Positions 10,236-18,723 of a stretch of DNA of 64,000 nt are shown here, in pieces. The notes beneath the pieces are model-generated. The model was not told the DNA's origin. It saw only the letters and a program-made list of their open reading frames with translations, and did not search any database. Source of the stretch: Oribacterium sp. oral taxon 078 str. F0262 (lineage in GTDB: Bacteria; Bacillota; Clostridia; Lachnospirales; Lachnospiraceae). The position numbers and the translations under genes were made by a program. Location of the stretch: positions 6,055 to 70,054 of the forward strand of contig NZ_GG729933.1 of assembly GCF_000160135.1 (NCBI RefSeq), read 5' to 3'. The stretch's first letter is position 1, and each line of letters begins with the position of its first letter.

Positions 10236-11561
10236 TTGAATTACTTATCATTGGCTTTGTTGACGAAGAATACGTCTAATATTCCGCTGTTCGGCCCGAT
10301 TTGGAATCTGATCGTAACGATACTCGGGCTGATTATGAATGCAATCTATGTTTTTTTGGACAGGATCGGAATCCCGAATATCGGCCTGGCCATCATTTTA
10401 TTTACTCTGGTCACGAGGATCCTTCTCTTTCCGACCTCGCTGAAGCAGCAGAAGTCCTCCAGAATGATGCAGGTCATGCAGCCGGAGATCAAGGCGATTC
10501 AGGAAAAATACAAGAATAAGTCGGATAACGCGTCGATGATGGCGCAGCAGACGGAGATGAAGGCTGTCTATGAGAAATATGGAACTTCTATGACCTCCGG
10601 CTGTCTGCCCCTCGTTCTGCAGCTTCCGATCATTTTCGCGCTCTACCGGATTATCATGAATATCCCGGCCTATGTCCCCTCTGTCCGGGTGATTTATGAG
10701 AAGGTATGCTCCTCGATTGGCGGAGCTGATGCGGCTTCAAAGCTGGTGGAATTCGCAAATTCCAATGATTTGACGTCTACGCTGAAGCTGCTCCACAATC
10801 TGGGACAGAGCGATCCGACAAAATACAGCGCGGATGCCGTGCAGAATTTTATCATTGATTTTCTCTATCGTCTGAATCCGGCGCAGTGGCTCAAGCTTTC
10901 CGAGAGCTTTCCGCAAGCTTCCTCTGTGATTGAGAGCGCGGCGCTGAAGGCGCAGCATATCAATAGCTTCCTGGGACTGAATCTTTCCACGGCTCCTTCT
11001 TCCTATGGACTGCGGCCGACGATTTATTGGCTGATACCGATCCTAGCGGGGCTCACACAGTGGGCGAGTACGATACTCATGCAAAAGCAGAATATGGCGG
11101 CAGCGGACGGAAGTGATCAGTCGGCACAGATGATGAAGAGCATGAATATCATGATGCCGCTGATGTCGGTGTACTTCTGCTTCTCCTTTGCCTCCGGTAT
11201 CGGACTCTACTGGATCGCCTCCTCTCTCTTTATGCTGATTCAGCAGCTGGCCCTGAACTGGTTCTTCGGAAAGAAGACAAACGAGGAGCTTTTACAGGAG
11301 TCCATGGCGAAGGCGAATGCGAGGAGGGCGAGGAAGGGACTTCCGCCGATCGATGAGCGGGCCGTGGAGCAGAAAATTCAATCCATGCAGGCGAAGATGG
11401 ACCACGCGGAGAAGAGCCGGATGGAGACGATTGCGAAGCAAAATGTGAGGACGAAGGAGTCCACAGAATACTATAACCAGAATGCGAAAGAGGGGAGTCT
11501 CGCGAGTAAGGCGAATATGGTGAGGCTTTACAACGAAAAGAACGAGAAGAAAAAGGACTAA
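10236..11561 (+). CDS. yidC: Membrane protein insertase YidC
   Basis: Insertase of the YidC/Oxa1/Alb3 family, which places proteins in the cytoplasmic membrane with or without Sec. The 441-residue protein starts with TTG (GGAGGG six bases upstream). Membrane segments are visible around residues 20-40, 45-65, 125-145, 260-280 and 305-330. The first core helix has the conserved Arg in TLVTRILLFPTSLKQQKSS, followed by the cytoplasmic helical hairpin. The C-terminal tail of about 90 residues is long and strongly charged. No lipoprotein signal is seen. Confidence 0.95.
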   Translation: MNYLSLALLTKNTSNIPLFGPIWNLIVTILGLIMNAIYVFLDRIGIPNIGLAIILFTLVTRILLFPTSLKQQKSSRMMQVMQPEIKAIQEKYKNKSDNASMMAQQTEMKAVYEKYGTSMTSGCLPLVLQLPIIFALYRIIMNIPAYVPSVRVIYEKVCSSIGGADAASKLVEFANSNDLTSTLKLLHNLGQSDPTKYSADAVQNFIIDFLYRLNPAQWLKLSESFPQASSVIESAALKAQHINSFLGLNLSTAPSSYGLRPTIYWLIPILAGLTQWASTILMQKQNMAAADGSDQSAQMMKSMNIMMPLMSVYFCFSFASGIGLYWIASSLFMLIQQLALNWFFGKKTNEELLQESMAKANARRARKGLPPIDERAVEQKIQSMQAKMDHAEKSRMETIAKQNVRTKESTEYYNQNAKEGSLASKANMVRLYNEKNEKKKD

Positions 11562-11604
11562 GGTTTGGCCAGGGGACCGAAAGGCTCTTGGCTGAGGTAT
11601 GAAA

Positions 11605-12819
11605 ATGGAAAAAATCAGAGTTTCCGCAAAGACAAAGGATGAGGCGATCACGAAGGCATTGATCCAGCTGCACACGACTTCAGACAGGCTTTCTTATCAT
11701 GTTTTAGTACAGGGGACGGGGGGGCTCTTCGGCATTGGGGCAAAGCCCTGGATTTTAGAGGCCAGCGTAAAGGAAGAACAGAAAGAACTGGAGCGCCTGG
11801 AGAGAGAGATCAGGAGCATTACCTCCGGAAAGATCAAGGAAGAGGGAGAGGACAGCCTCACAAAAGAAAGAGAAGAGAAGAAAAAAAGAGAGAGGATCCC
11901 GGAGAGCGGGACGAAGAGAGCGGAACGGAGAGAGAAAGAAGCGGAAGCAACTTTCTCAGAGGAGAAAGCCTTTTCTTCGATCCCTGTGTCGTCTCCGGAA
12001 GAGAGCGGGAGAAGGGAAGAAAAAAGGGAAGAACAGAGAGAACCTCGGGAGAGAAGAATAGAGCGAAGGGGAAATGGAAGGAGGAGAGAAGAGCGGGATA
12101 CAGGATCGGGAAGAAAAGAAAGATTCGGAAAGAGAAATGGTCCGGACTTTTCTCCTAGAGAAAGATCTCCTTACCGGAGCAGAAATCAGGGGAATGAGGA
12201 GAACCATACAGAAGGGAAATTCAGCCGAGGCGGCTACGATCCCGCCAATATGCTGATGAGTAAGCCCCCATCCCATGTCAGACAGCGAGAGACGAAGCAG
12301 ATCTCCGAAAGTGAAGTGAGGGAAGCCGATGAGAGAGCACTTTCCTTCCTACGCTCCGTTCTCCTCGGAATGGGGATGGAGGTCAGTGCCGAGAGTGAAT
12401 TCAGGGGCCAAAACAACGAGCTCTATATCGAATTAAAGGGTCCGGATATGGGAATCCTGATCGGAAAGCGCGGGCAGACACTGGACTCCCTTCAGTACAT
12501 CTGTTCTCTTGTAGTCAACAGGGAGCATAGAGAGGATTATATCCGGGTAAAGCTGGATACGGAGGACTACAGGAAGAGAAGGGAACAGACGCTTCGGACA
12601 CTGGCCAGGAATATCGCCTACCGGGTGAAGAAGAGCAGAAAGCCGGTAAGCCTCGAGCCGATGAATCCGTATGAGCGCCGCATCATTCATGCGGCTTTGC
12701 AGAACGATCGCTTTGCGGCGACAAAATCGGAGGGGGATGAGCCCTTCCGCCATGTTGTGATCTATCCGAAGGCCTCTCCCCAGAGAGACTGGGAGGACAG
12801 AGGCGGCAGAGAGCATTGA
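11605..12819 (+). CDS. jag: RNA-binding protein Jag (KhpB/EloR)
   Basis: RNA-binding protein of the KhpA/KhpB pair that influences cell elongation and division in Gram-positive bacteria. Domains in order: Jag_N (about 1-50), a very charged Lys/Glu/Arg linker of roughly 170 residues, a KH domain containing GILIGKRGQTLDSLQYI, and a C-terminal R3H domain with NPYERRIIHAAL. The second ATG (11605) is preferred because GAGG sits 7 bases before it. The linker is far longer than usual and low in complexity. The gene follows yidC, as expected. Confidence 0.92.
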   Translation: MEKIRVSAKTKDEAITKALIQLHTTSDRLSYHVLVQGTGGLFGIGAKPWILEASVKEEQKELERLEREIRSITSGKIKEEGEDSLTKEREEKKKRERIPESGTKRAERREKEAEATFSEEKAFSSIPVSSPEESGRREEKREEQREPRERRIERRGNGRRREERDTGSGRKERFGKRNGPDFSPRERSPYRSRNQGNEENHTEGKFSRGGYDPANMLMSKPPSHVRQRETKQISESEVREADERALSFLRSVLLGMGMEVSAESEFRGQNNELYIELKGPDMGILIGKRGQTLDSLQYICSLVVNREHREDYIRVKLDTEDYRKRREQTLRTLARNIAYRVKKSRKPVSLEPMNPYERRIIHAALQNDRFAATKSEGDEPFRHVVIYPKASPQRDWEDRGGREH

Positions 12820-12822
12820 CCG

Positions 12823-12863
12823 CAGGAAGCGGGGTATTCCCATCCGGGATACCCCGCTTCCTG
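12823..12863. terminator. Long hairpin between jag and mnmE
   Basis: CAGGAAGCGGGGTAT pairs with ATACCCCGCTTCCTG, an almost perfect stem just after the jag stop codon. No T-run follows, so it may slow or process the transcript rather than end it. Confidence 0.45.
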
Positions 12864-12904
12864 TAAAGGAGAGGGAATTTTACGGCCAAACGGAGGGAGC
12901 GGAG

Positions 12905-14284
12905 ATGGAGAGAGCAGAGGATACGATTTGCGCGCTGGCCACCGCAGCGGCGGAGGCCGGGATCGGCATCATAAGGATCAGCGGAGAGCATGCGCTTTCT
13001 GTCGCCGGAAGCCTTCTGAGGACAAAGAGCGGGGAAAGACTCGATCTTTCAAAGCCAAACCGGGTTCGCTACGCCTTTGTCTATGACAATGAGGAGGCAG
13101 TTGACGAGGTTCTCGTCACAAGCTTTCTCGCGCCGCACTCCTATACCGGGGAGGACAGCGTGGAGATCAACTGCCATGGGGGCGTGCTTCTCCTCCAAAA
13201 GGTTCTCTCTCTCTGCGTTCGAAGCGGAGCGAGACCGGCGGAGCCGGGAGAATTTACGAAGAGAGCTTTTCTGAACGGAAGACTCGATCTCTCTGAAGCA
13301 GAGGCAGTTTCCGATCTCATCCATGCGAGGAGCGAGGATGCGATTCGAGCCGGTCTTTCCCAGCTTCGGGGATCACTTTCCCGAAAGATCCGGGAGATGC
13401 GAAAAATTCTCCTAGAGGATGATGCCTATATCGAGGCGGCGCTCGATGATCCGGAACATATCTCCCTGGAGGGCTTTTCCGAAAAGCTTCGCCTGCATGC
13501 GGAATCCCTGCTCCGCGATACAGAGGCGCTCGAGGCCTCCTTTTCCTCCGGGAGACTGCTCCGGGAGGGAATCCGCACGGTGATTGTCGGAAAACCCAAT
13601 GCCGGGAAGTCCTCCCTTCTCAATGCTCTTTTGGGAGAAGAGAGGGCGATCGTAACGGAGATCGAGGGGACGACGAGAGACACGCTGGAGGAGGAGCTCT
13701 CCCTCAAGGATCTTAATCTCAGGGCCATTGATACGGCCGGAATCCGGGAGACGGAGGATCCTGTGGAGAGAATCGGCGTGGAACGAGCCAAAAAGGCCGC
13801 GGAGGACGCGGATCTCATCATCTACGTTGTGGACGCCTCGCGACCGCTGGACAGCTCGGATGAAGAGATCCTTCGCTTTCTGCCGGGGAAGAAGGCGCTG
13901 CTCCTACTCAATAAATCGGATTTGAGGACCATTATCTCGGAGGAGGAGATGAAGAAGAGGAGCGGCTGCCCGGTGCTCTCGATCTCCGCGAGAACCGAAG
14001 AGGGAATCAGCATGCTCTCGGAAAAGATCCGGGAAATGTTCTTCGGAGGGGAGCTCCGCTGGAACCAGGAGCTCATCATATGCAGCGAAAGACAGAGGAA
14101 GCTTCTTCAAAACGCCGGGCAGGCGCTGCGTGAGCTCTGCCGCTCGATCGAAATCGGTATGCCGGAGGACTTCTATACGATTGATATCATGCGGGCCTAC
14201 GAAGAACTGGGGCAGATCCTCGGGGAGAGGGTTTCGGAAGACCTGATCGATGAGATTTTCAGTAAATTCTGTATGGGGAAGTGA
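12905..14284 (+). CDS. mnmE: tRNA modification GTPase MnmE
   Basis: GTPase that with MnmG installs the 5-carboxymethylaminomethyl group on U34 of several tRNAs. The 459 residues show an N-terminal folate-binding domain (GIGIIRISG, NCHGG), a helical domain, an inserted Ras-like G domain (GKPNAGKSSLLN, DTAGIRET, NKSD) and the C-terminal FCMGK, the family's usual [F]CIGK ending with the radical-site Cys. GGAG precedes the ATG. Confidence 0.96.
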   Translation: MERAEDTICALATAAAEAGIGIIRISGEHALSVAGSLLRTKSGERLDLSKPNRVRYAFVYDNEEAVDEVLVTSFLAPHSYTGEDSVEINCHGGVLLLQKVLSLCVRSGARPAEPGEFTKRAFLNGRLDLSEAEAVSDLIHARSEDAIRAGLSQLRGSLSRKIREMRKILLEDDAYIEAALDDPEHISLEGFSEKLRLHAESLLRDTEALEASFSSGRLLREGIRTVIVGKPNAGKSSLLNALLGEERAIVTEIEGTTRDTLEEELSLKDLNLRAIDTAGIRETEDPVERIGVERAKKAAEDADLIIYVVDASRPLDSSDEEILRFLPGKKALLLLNKSDLRTIISEEEMKKRSGCPVLSISARTEEGISMLSEKIREMFFGGELRWNQELIICSERQRKLLQNAGQALRELCRSIEIGMPEDFYTIDIMRAYEELGQILGERVSEDLIDEIFSKFCMGK

Positions 14285-14680
14285 TCCGCCGTTTGCTCAT
14301 TCAAGGTGGCCGAGCTGGGCCGCTTTCGCTTTGAGTCTGCCTTATGCGGATTGGATTTTTACGCTTGGAAGTCGCTTTCGGATCAGTGGAAAAGGTTGGA
14401 GGTGCTTTGAGTCCACTTTACAGCAGATTTTTATGTTTGGAAGCCGGCTTCAGTAGGAGTGAATCGATCTGTCGTTTGCCCGTCCAACGCGGGACGCTCT
14501 CGCTCCGACTGCCGCGGCCAGCGGACGCGTAAGCGATTTTGAAGGACCAAATCGCTAAGCGCCGGGGCGGCAGACGGCCCGCTTTTCGACGGACAAAGCG
14601 TCAGATCGGCAATGCTCTGCCTTTGTCCGTTTCGCTTGTCCAATGCGAGACGTTCTCACTTCAGCTGGCGCGAGCGTAGA

Positions 14681-14754
14681 AGTCTGCCATCAGGCAGACT
14701 CGGAGCGTTCTTGAGTCTTCTCGAAGAGAAGTGCCTCCCGGAGGGAGGTCGGCT
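14681..14754 (+). repeat. 74-bp triple-hairpin repeat, copy 1
   Basis: Three perfect hairpins stand in a row: AGTCTGCC/GGCAGACT (14681-14700), CTTCTC/GAGAAG (14717-14731) and CCTCCC/GGGAGG (14734-14748), followed by TCGGCT. Two other copies of exactly the same length lie at 17657 and 18108. Changes between copies fall largely in loops or keep pairing, which suggests the folded form matters. Confidence 0.8.
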
Positions 14755-14773
14755 AAACAGAGTTTATATAGTA

Positions 14774-14789
14774 TGTTTCACGTGAAACA
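14774..14789. promoter_or_regulatory. parS site 1
   Basis: Perfect palindrome TGTTTCACGTGAAACA, the consensus binding site of Spo0J/ParB. It lies just before mnmG, in the leader. Confidence 0.95.
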
Positions 14790-14811
14790 TTTGGGAAGGG
14801 AAAGGTTCGGT

Positions 14812-16701
14812 ATGACCGAATTATCTTATGATGTGGCGGTGGTTGGTGCCGGTCATGCGGGTGTGGAAGCTGCGCTGGCCTGCGCGCGGCTCGGTCTTAA
14901 AACAATCATGTTCTGTCTCAGCGCGGATCATATCGCGATGATGCCGTGTAATCCGAATATCGGAGGCTCTTCAAAGGGGCATCTCGTCCGGGAGTTGGAT
15001 GCGCTCGGAGGAGAGATGGGGAAGAATATCGATAAGACTTTCCTCCAGTCACGGATGCTGAACCGCTCAAAGGGTCCGGCGGTGCATTCTCTCCGCGCGC
15101 AGGCGGATAAGCAGGAATATATGAAGGAGATGCGGCGCACTGTAGAGAATCAGGAGAATCTCACGATACGGCAGGCGGAGATCACGGAGCTTTTGCTTAA
15201 GGAGAGCGAAGGAGAAAGAGAGATTTTCGGTGTGCGGGATGCCGCGGGGACAGATTTTTTTGCAAGAGCGGTTGTACTGTGCACAGGAGTCTATCTGAAT
15301 TCCCGCTGTATCTACGGAGAGGTCTCGGAGGATACCGGGCCAAACGGTCTGAGAAATGCAGGGCATCTGAGCGGGTTTCTCCGCCGCGCCGGAGTAAGAA
15401 TGCTTCGCTTTAAGACGGGGACGCCGGCCCGTATCGACGGGAGAACGATTGACTTCTCGAAGATGGAGATACAGAAGGGGGATCGTCCGGTTATTCCCTT
15501 TTCCTTTTCCACGGATCCGGATACGGTGCAGAAGGAGCAGATTGACTGTTATCTGACTTATACCAACGAAAAGACGCATGAGATCATTCGAAAAAATATT
15601 GAACGCTCTCCCATGTACAATGGAGAGATAGAGGGGACAGGACCGAGATATTGTCCTTCTATAGAGGATAAGGTCATGCGCTTTCCGGAGAAGGAGCGGC
15701 ATCAGATCTTTATCGAACCCGAGGGATTGTATACGAATGAAATGTATCTCTCCGGGATGTCTTCTTCTCTTCCGGAGGATGTGCAGATTGATATGTACCG
15801 GAGCATGGAGGGGTTAGAGAGAGCGGAGATCGTGCGGAACGCCTATGCGATCGAATATGACTGTATCGATTCCCAGCAGCTTAAGAGCAGCCTGGAATTC
15901 CAGACGATTCGCGGCCTTTTTTCCGGCGGACAATTTAATGGTTCCAGCGGCTATGAGGAGGCCGCGGTACAGGGATTCATGGCCGGGGTCAATGCTGCGA
16001 TGCGCTGCCTTGGGAAAAAGGCAGTGGTGCTGGACCGCTCGGAGGCCTATATCGGAGTTTTGATCGATGATCTCGTGACCAAGGAAAACCGGGAGCCCTA
16101 CCGGATGATGACGAGCAGGGCAGAGTATCGTCTCCTGCTGAGACAGGACAACGCGGACCTTCGCCTCCGGGAGATCGGCTATAGGATCGGACTGATTTCT
16201 GCGGAGGAGCTCCGAAAGACCCAGGAGAAAAAGCTGGCGATAGAGCGGGAGACGGAGAGAATGGAGAAGAGCTTTGTAGGAGGCGGAGAGGAGACGAACC
16301 GCATTCTCAGGAAGCTCGGGACAGCTGAAATCAAATCCGGAGTCTCCCTCGCAGAGCTGTGCAGAAGGCCGGAACTCAACTATGAAAGCCTTCGGCCGCT
16401 GGATCCGGACAGACCGGAGCTCTCCGCGGAGGTCCGGGAGGAGGTCGAAATAGAGATCCGCTATAAGGGATATATCGCGCGGCAGCTTCAGCAGGTCTCC
16501 CACTTTAAAAGCATGGAAGAAAAGAGAATTCCGGAGGATATCGACTATGCCGAAGTCGGAAATCTGCGGCTGGAGGCCAGGCAGAAACTGAAGCTCATCC
16601 GACCGGATAATGTGGGAATGGCATCGAGAATCAGCGGTGTCAGCCCGGCGGATATCAGTGTCCTTTTGGTATATCTCGAAAAACGCCGCAGGAAAGGATG
16701 A
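14812..16701 (+). CDS. mnmG: tRNA uridine-5-carboxymethylaminomethyl synthase MnmG
   Basis: FAD-dependent partner of MnmE in tRNA wobble-uridine modification. The 629-residue protein begins MTELSYDVAVVGAGHAGVEAA, an FAD-binding Rossmann motif, and has the family signatures CNPNIGGSSKGHLVRELDALGG and the C-terminal helical domain. The frame is open upstream to 14731, but those codons run through the parS site (MFHVKH), so the ATG at 14812 is the true start. Its TGA stop directly abuts the second parS site. Confidence 0.96.
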   Translation: MTELSYDVAVVGAGHAGVEAALACARLGLKTIMFCLSADHIAMMPCNPNIGGSSKGHLVRELDALGGEMGKNIDKTFLQSRMLNRSKGPAVHSLRAQADKQEYMKEMRRTVENQENLTIRQAEITELLLKESEGEREIFGVRDAAGTDFFARAVVLCTGVYLNSRCIYGEVSEDTGPNGLRNAGHLSGFLRRAGVRMLRFKTGTPARIDGRTIDFSKMEIQKGDRPVIPFSFSTDPDTVQKEQIDCYLTYTNEKTHEIIRKNIERSPMYNGEIEGTGPRYCPSIEDKVMRFPEKERHQIFIEPEGLYTNEMYLSGMSSSLPEDVQIDMYRSMEGLERAEIVRNAYAIEYDCIDSQQLKSSLEFQTIRGLFSGGQFNGSSGYEEAAVQGFMAGVNAAMRCLGKKAVVLDRSEAYIGVLIDDLVTKENREPYRMMTSRAEYRLLLRQDNADLRLREIGYRIGLISAEELRKTQEKKLAIERETERMEKSFVGGGEETNRILRKLGTAEIKSGVSLAELCRRPELNYESLRPLDPDRPELSAEVREEVEIEIRYKGYIARQLQQVSHFKSMEEKRIPEDIDYAEVGNLRLEARQKLKLIRPDNVGMASRISGVSPADISVLLVYLEKRRRKG

Positions 16702-16717
16702 TGTTTCACGTGAAACA
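16702..16717. promoter_or_regulatory. parS site 2
   Basis: Perfect TGTTTCACGTGAAACA starting at the base after the mnmG stop codon, in the mnmG-rsmG gap. Confidence 0.95.
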
Positions 16718-16784
16718 TTGCGATTTCTCTTTCACGCGGCGTCTGATATAAAATCAAGGGGAGAAGGAAAAGGGAGGAAAGAAT

Positions 16785-17570
16785 ATGACAGAGAGCTTTC
16801 GGGAGGGGCTCAGCAGACGTGCGGCGGCTCTCGGGGTCGAGCTTACGGAGGCGCAGCTGGAGAAATTCTTCCTATATTATGAGAGAATGACGGAAAAAAA
16901 CAAGGTAATGAATCTTACCTCGATTACGGAAGAATCCGATGTGGTACTGAAGCATTTCACGGACAGCCTTTCCTTGGCAGCGGTAAGCCTTCCTTCCGCG
17001 GGCGATGTTTCACGTGAAACATTGCTTCGGAATACCCTTCCGGGAAAGAGACTCATCGATGTCGGAACCGGAGCCGGATTTCCCGGACTGGCTCTGAAAA
17101 TTGCCTTCCCAGAGCTGGAGGTCGTCCTGAATGATTCCCTTCAGAAACGCCTTCGTTTTCTGAATGAGCTCATAGAGGAGCTTAATCTCAAAGGAATCTC
17201 CTGTGTACACGGAAGAGCGGAGGAACTTGCTCATGAGAGAAAATGGAGGGGTGCCTTTGACTTTTCGGTCTCACGAGCTGTCGCGAGGCTCTCTGTGCTC
17301 TCTGAATATGACCTTCCCTTTGTGAAGAACGGGGGGTATTTCCTTGCGATGAAGGCGGGCGGAATCGAGGAAGAGCTGGAAGAAGCGAAGGCCGCGATTC
17401 GTCTGCTCGGAGGAAAGCTCATAAAGAGAGAGAGCTTCATTTTGCCGGAGAGCGATATCGAAAGAAGTATTCTTTTGATCGGAAAACTCCGGGAAAGTCC
17501 GTCCCGCTATCCCAGACGGGCCGGAATCCCATCAAAAGAACCTCTGGGAATGGCAGGAAAGAGAGAATGA
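16785..17570 (+). CDS. rsmG: 16S rRNA (guanine-527-N7)-methyltransferase RsmG
   Basis: SAM-dependent enzyme that makes m7G527 in 16S rRNA; its loss gives low-level streptomycin resistance in many bacteria. The 261 residues hold motif I LIDVGTGAGFPG, NDSLQKRLRFLNEL and SRAVARL. A parS site is embedded in the frame (17006-17021) and read as DVSRET, within an extra loop of about 20 residues before motif I. The C-terminus continues some 20 residues beyond the usual end. Confidence 0.95.
   Translation: MTESFREGLSRRAAALGVELTEAQLEKFFLYYERMTEKNKVMNLTSITEESDVVLKHFTDSLSLAAVSLPSAGDVSRETLLRNTLPGKRLIDVGTGAGFPGLALKIAFPELEVVLNDSLQKRLRFLNELIEELNLKGISCVHGRAEELAHERKWRGAFDFSVSRAVARLSVLSEYDLPFVKNGGYFLAMKAGGIEEELEEAKAAIRLLGGKLIKRESFILPESDIERSILLIGKLRESPSRYPRRAGIPSKEPLGMAGKRE
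17006..17021. promoter_or_regulatory. parS site 3, inside rsmG
   Basis: Perfect TGTTTCACGTGAAACA within the rsmG coding frame. The surrounding peptide is a poorly conserved loop of RsmG, so the DNA site can be kept without harming the enzyme. Confidence 0.95.
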
Positions 17571-17656
17571 TTTTATTGCCGCCTTTATCGCCGAGCGGCC
17601 GCCCCAACGCAGGACGCTCTCGCTCCGACTGCCGCGACCAGCGGCGCGAGCACAGA

Positions 17657-18015
17657 AGTCTGCTATCAGGCAGACTTGGAGCGTCCTTGAGTCTTCTCGA
17701 AGAGAAGTGTATCCCGAAGGGAGATCGGCTGGTGTTCCTCGGGCGCTAAACGCCGGGGCAAAAGGAAGCCTGCTTATGGGTCGACCGCTCGGCGTGGGTT
17801 CGGAAAATCCATGCATAAGTCCCGGTGCTCCAATTTATCAGAGCGGGAGAAACGCAGCGCTCCGACGTTGTGTCGAAGCTTTCTCTCCCGTTGGAGCAGG
17901 GCTGGACATGTTTTCTTTACAGAGCGAGCTTAGAGCGTACCACAGGTACCTCAGGTACCGGAGCTGTCGCAAGGGAGTGCTTTTCATCAGGAAAAGCACG
18001 AGTATTGCGCAGCTC
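17657..18015 (+). repeat. Structured intergenic repeat, unit A (about 360 bp)
   Basis: The unit starts with the 74-bp triple-hairpin module (17657-17730). It then has a conserved 200-bp part in which CTCCAA pairs with TTGGAG around CGGGAGA/TCTCCCG, next to GGTACC-TCA-GGTACC and a nested stem: GAGCTG(T)CGCAA with TTGCGCAGCTC enclosing the perfect GTGCTTTTC/GAAAAGCAC hairpin. No ribosome site or convincing protein is present. A second unit follows 93 bases later. Confidence 0.8.
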
Positions 18016-18107
18016 CAATAGGGGGGTACGGAGACGGCATCCGGTGGATAGGAGGAGAGCGCTGATGAAAAGAGATTTCTTTGGCATGGCGTCCTTTTCG
18101 CTGCGGA

Positions 18108-18474
18108 AGTCTGCCATCGGGCAGACTCGGAGCGTCCTTGAGTCTTCTCGAAGAGAAGTGTCTCCCAAAGGGAGGTCGGCTGAAGCCACCCGGGCGTTAA
18201 ATGCCAGGGCAAAAGAAGGCCTGCTTATGGGTTGACCGCTCGGCGGTGCGGCGTAGGTTCGGGAAATCCATGCATAAGTCCTGGTTTTCCAATTTATCAG
18301 AGCGGGAGAAACACAGCAGTCCGACGCTGCATCGAGCTTTCTCTCCCGTTGGAGCAGGGCTGGACATGTTTTCTTTACAGAGCGAGCTTAGAGCGTGCCA
18401 CAGGTACCTCAGGTACCGGAGCTGTCGCAAGGGAGTGCTTTTCATCAGGAAAAGCACGAGTATTGCGCAGCTCT
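18108..18474 (+). repeat. Structured intergenic repeat, unit B (about 367 bp)
   Basis: Second copy of unit A with the same order of hairpins; 74-bp module at 18108-18181. The GTGCTTTTC/GAAAAGCAC hairpin and its enclosing stem are unchanged. Right after the stem an extra segment of about 82 bases (18475-18555) is inserted relative to unit A, ending in a duplicated GAGCTC-like border, after which the shared sequence resumes with CAATAGG..GTACGGAGAC (compare 18014-18034 with 18557-18576). Confidence 0.8.
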
Positions 18475-18646
18475 GCTGCACGCTCTTTGCGAACTCTGTT
18501 AGAAAACCGCCAGCCGCGACCGGGAGGAAAGCTCGGTGCGGCGTCGGAGCGCGGAGCTCCAATAGGAGGTACGGAGACAGCATCCGGAGGATATCTTTTT
18601 TGCTTTTTCTGACAATAGATTCACGCTTTACCGCTCCTCCGTTTGT

Positions 18647-18675
18647 TTGACACAGCATTCCTCATGGGGTAAAAT
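18647..18675 (+). promoter_or_regulatory. soj-spo0J promoter
   Basis: Perfect TTGACA (18647-18652), 17-base spacer, TAAAAT (18670-18675). The last -10 base is the first base of parS site 4, so the transcription start (about 18682) lies inside parS. This suggests feedback control by Spo0J binding. Confidence 0.75.
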
Positions 18676-18690
18676 GTTTCACGTGAAACA
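18675..18690. promoter_or_regulatory. parS site 4, at the soj promoter
   Basis: Perfect TGTTTCACGTGAAACA covering the predicted transcription start of soj-spo0J. Confidence 0.95.
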
Positions 18691-18723
18691 TAGAAGGGGG
18701 AGGCGGCCGGGAGGTGCGGTATC

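Larger units (their letters stand above)
14285..14811 (+). repeat. Repeat-filled mnmE-mnmG gap
   Basis: No gene is credible in this 527-base stretch. Bases 14485-14529 closely match 17605-17649 (shared core GACGCTCTCGCTCCGACTGC), and 14681-14754 is one copy of the 74-bp triple-hairpin repeat described below. Between them are further GC-rich inverted segments. The first parS site is near the end. The same elements fill the rsmG-soj gap 3 kb away, so both gaps have been colonised or built by one repeat family. Confidence 0.75.

Noticed and set aside
17825-18658. Several open frames of 90-153 residues on both strands inside the rsmG-soj repeats
   Set aside because: They follow the repeat copies, exist in many frames at once, lack ribosome sites and are explained by hairpin-rich non-coding DNA.
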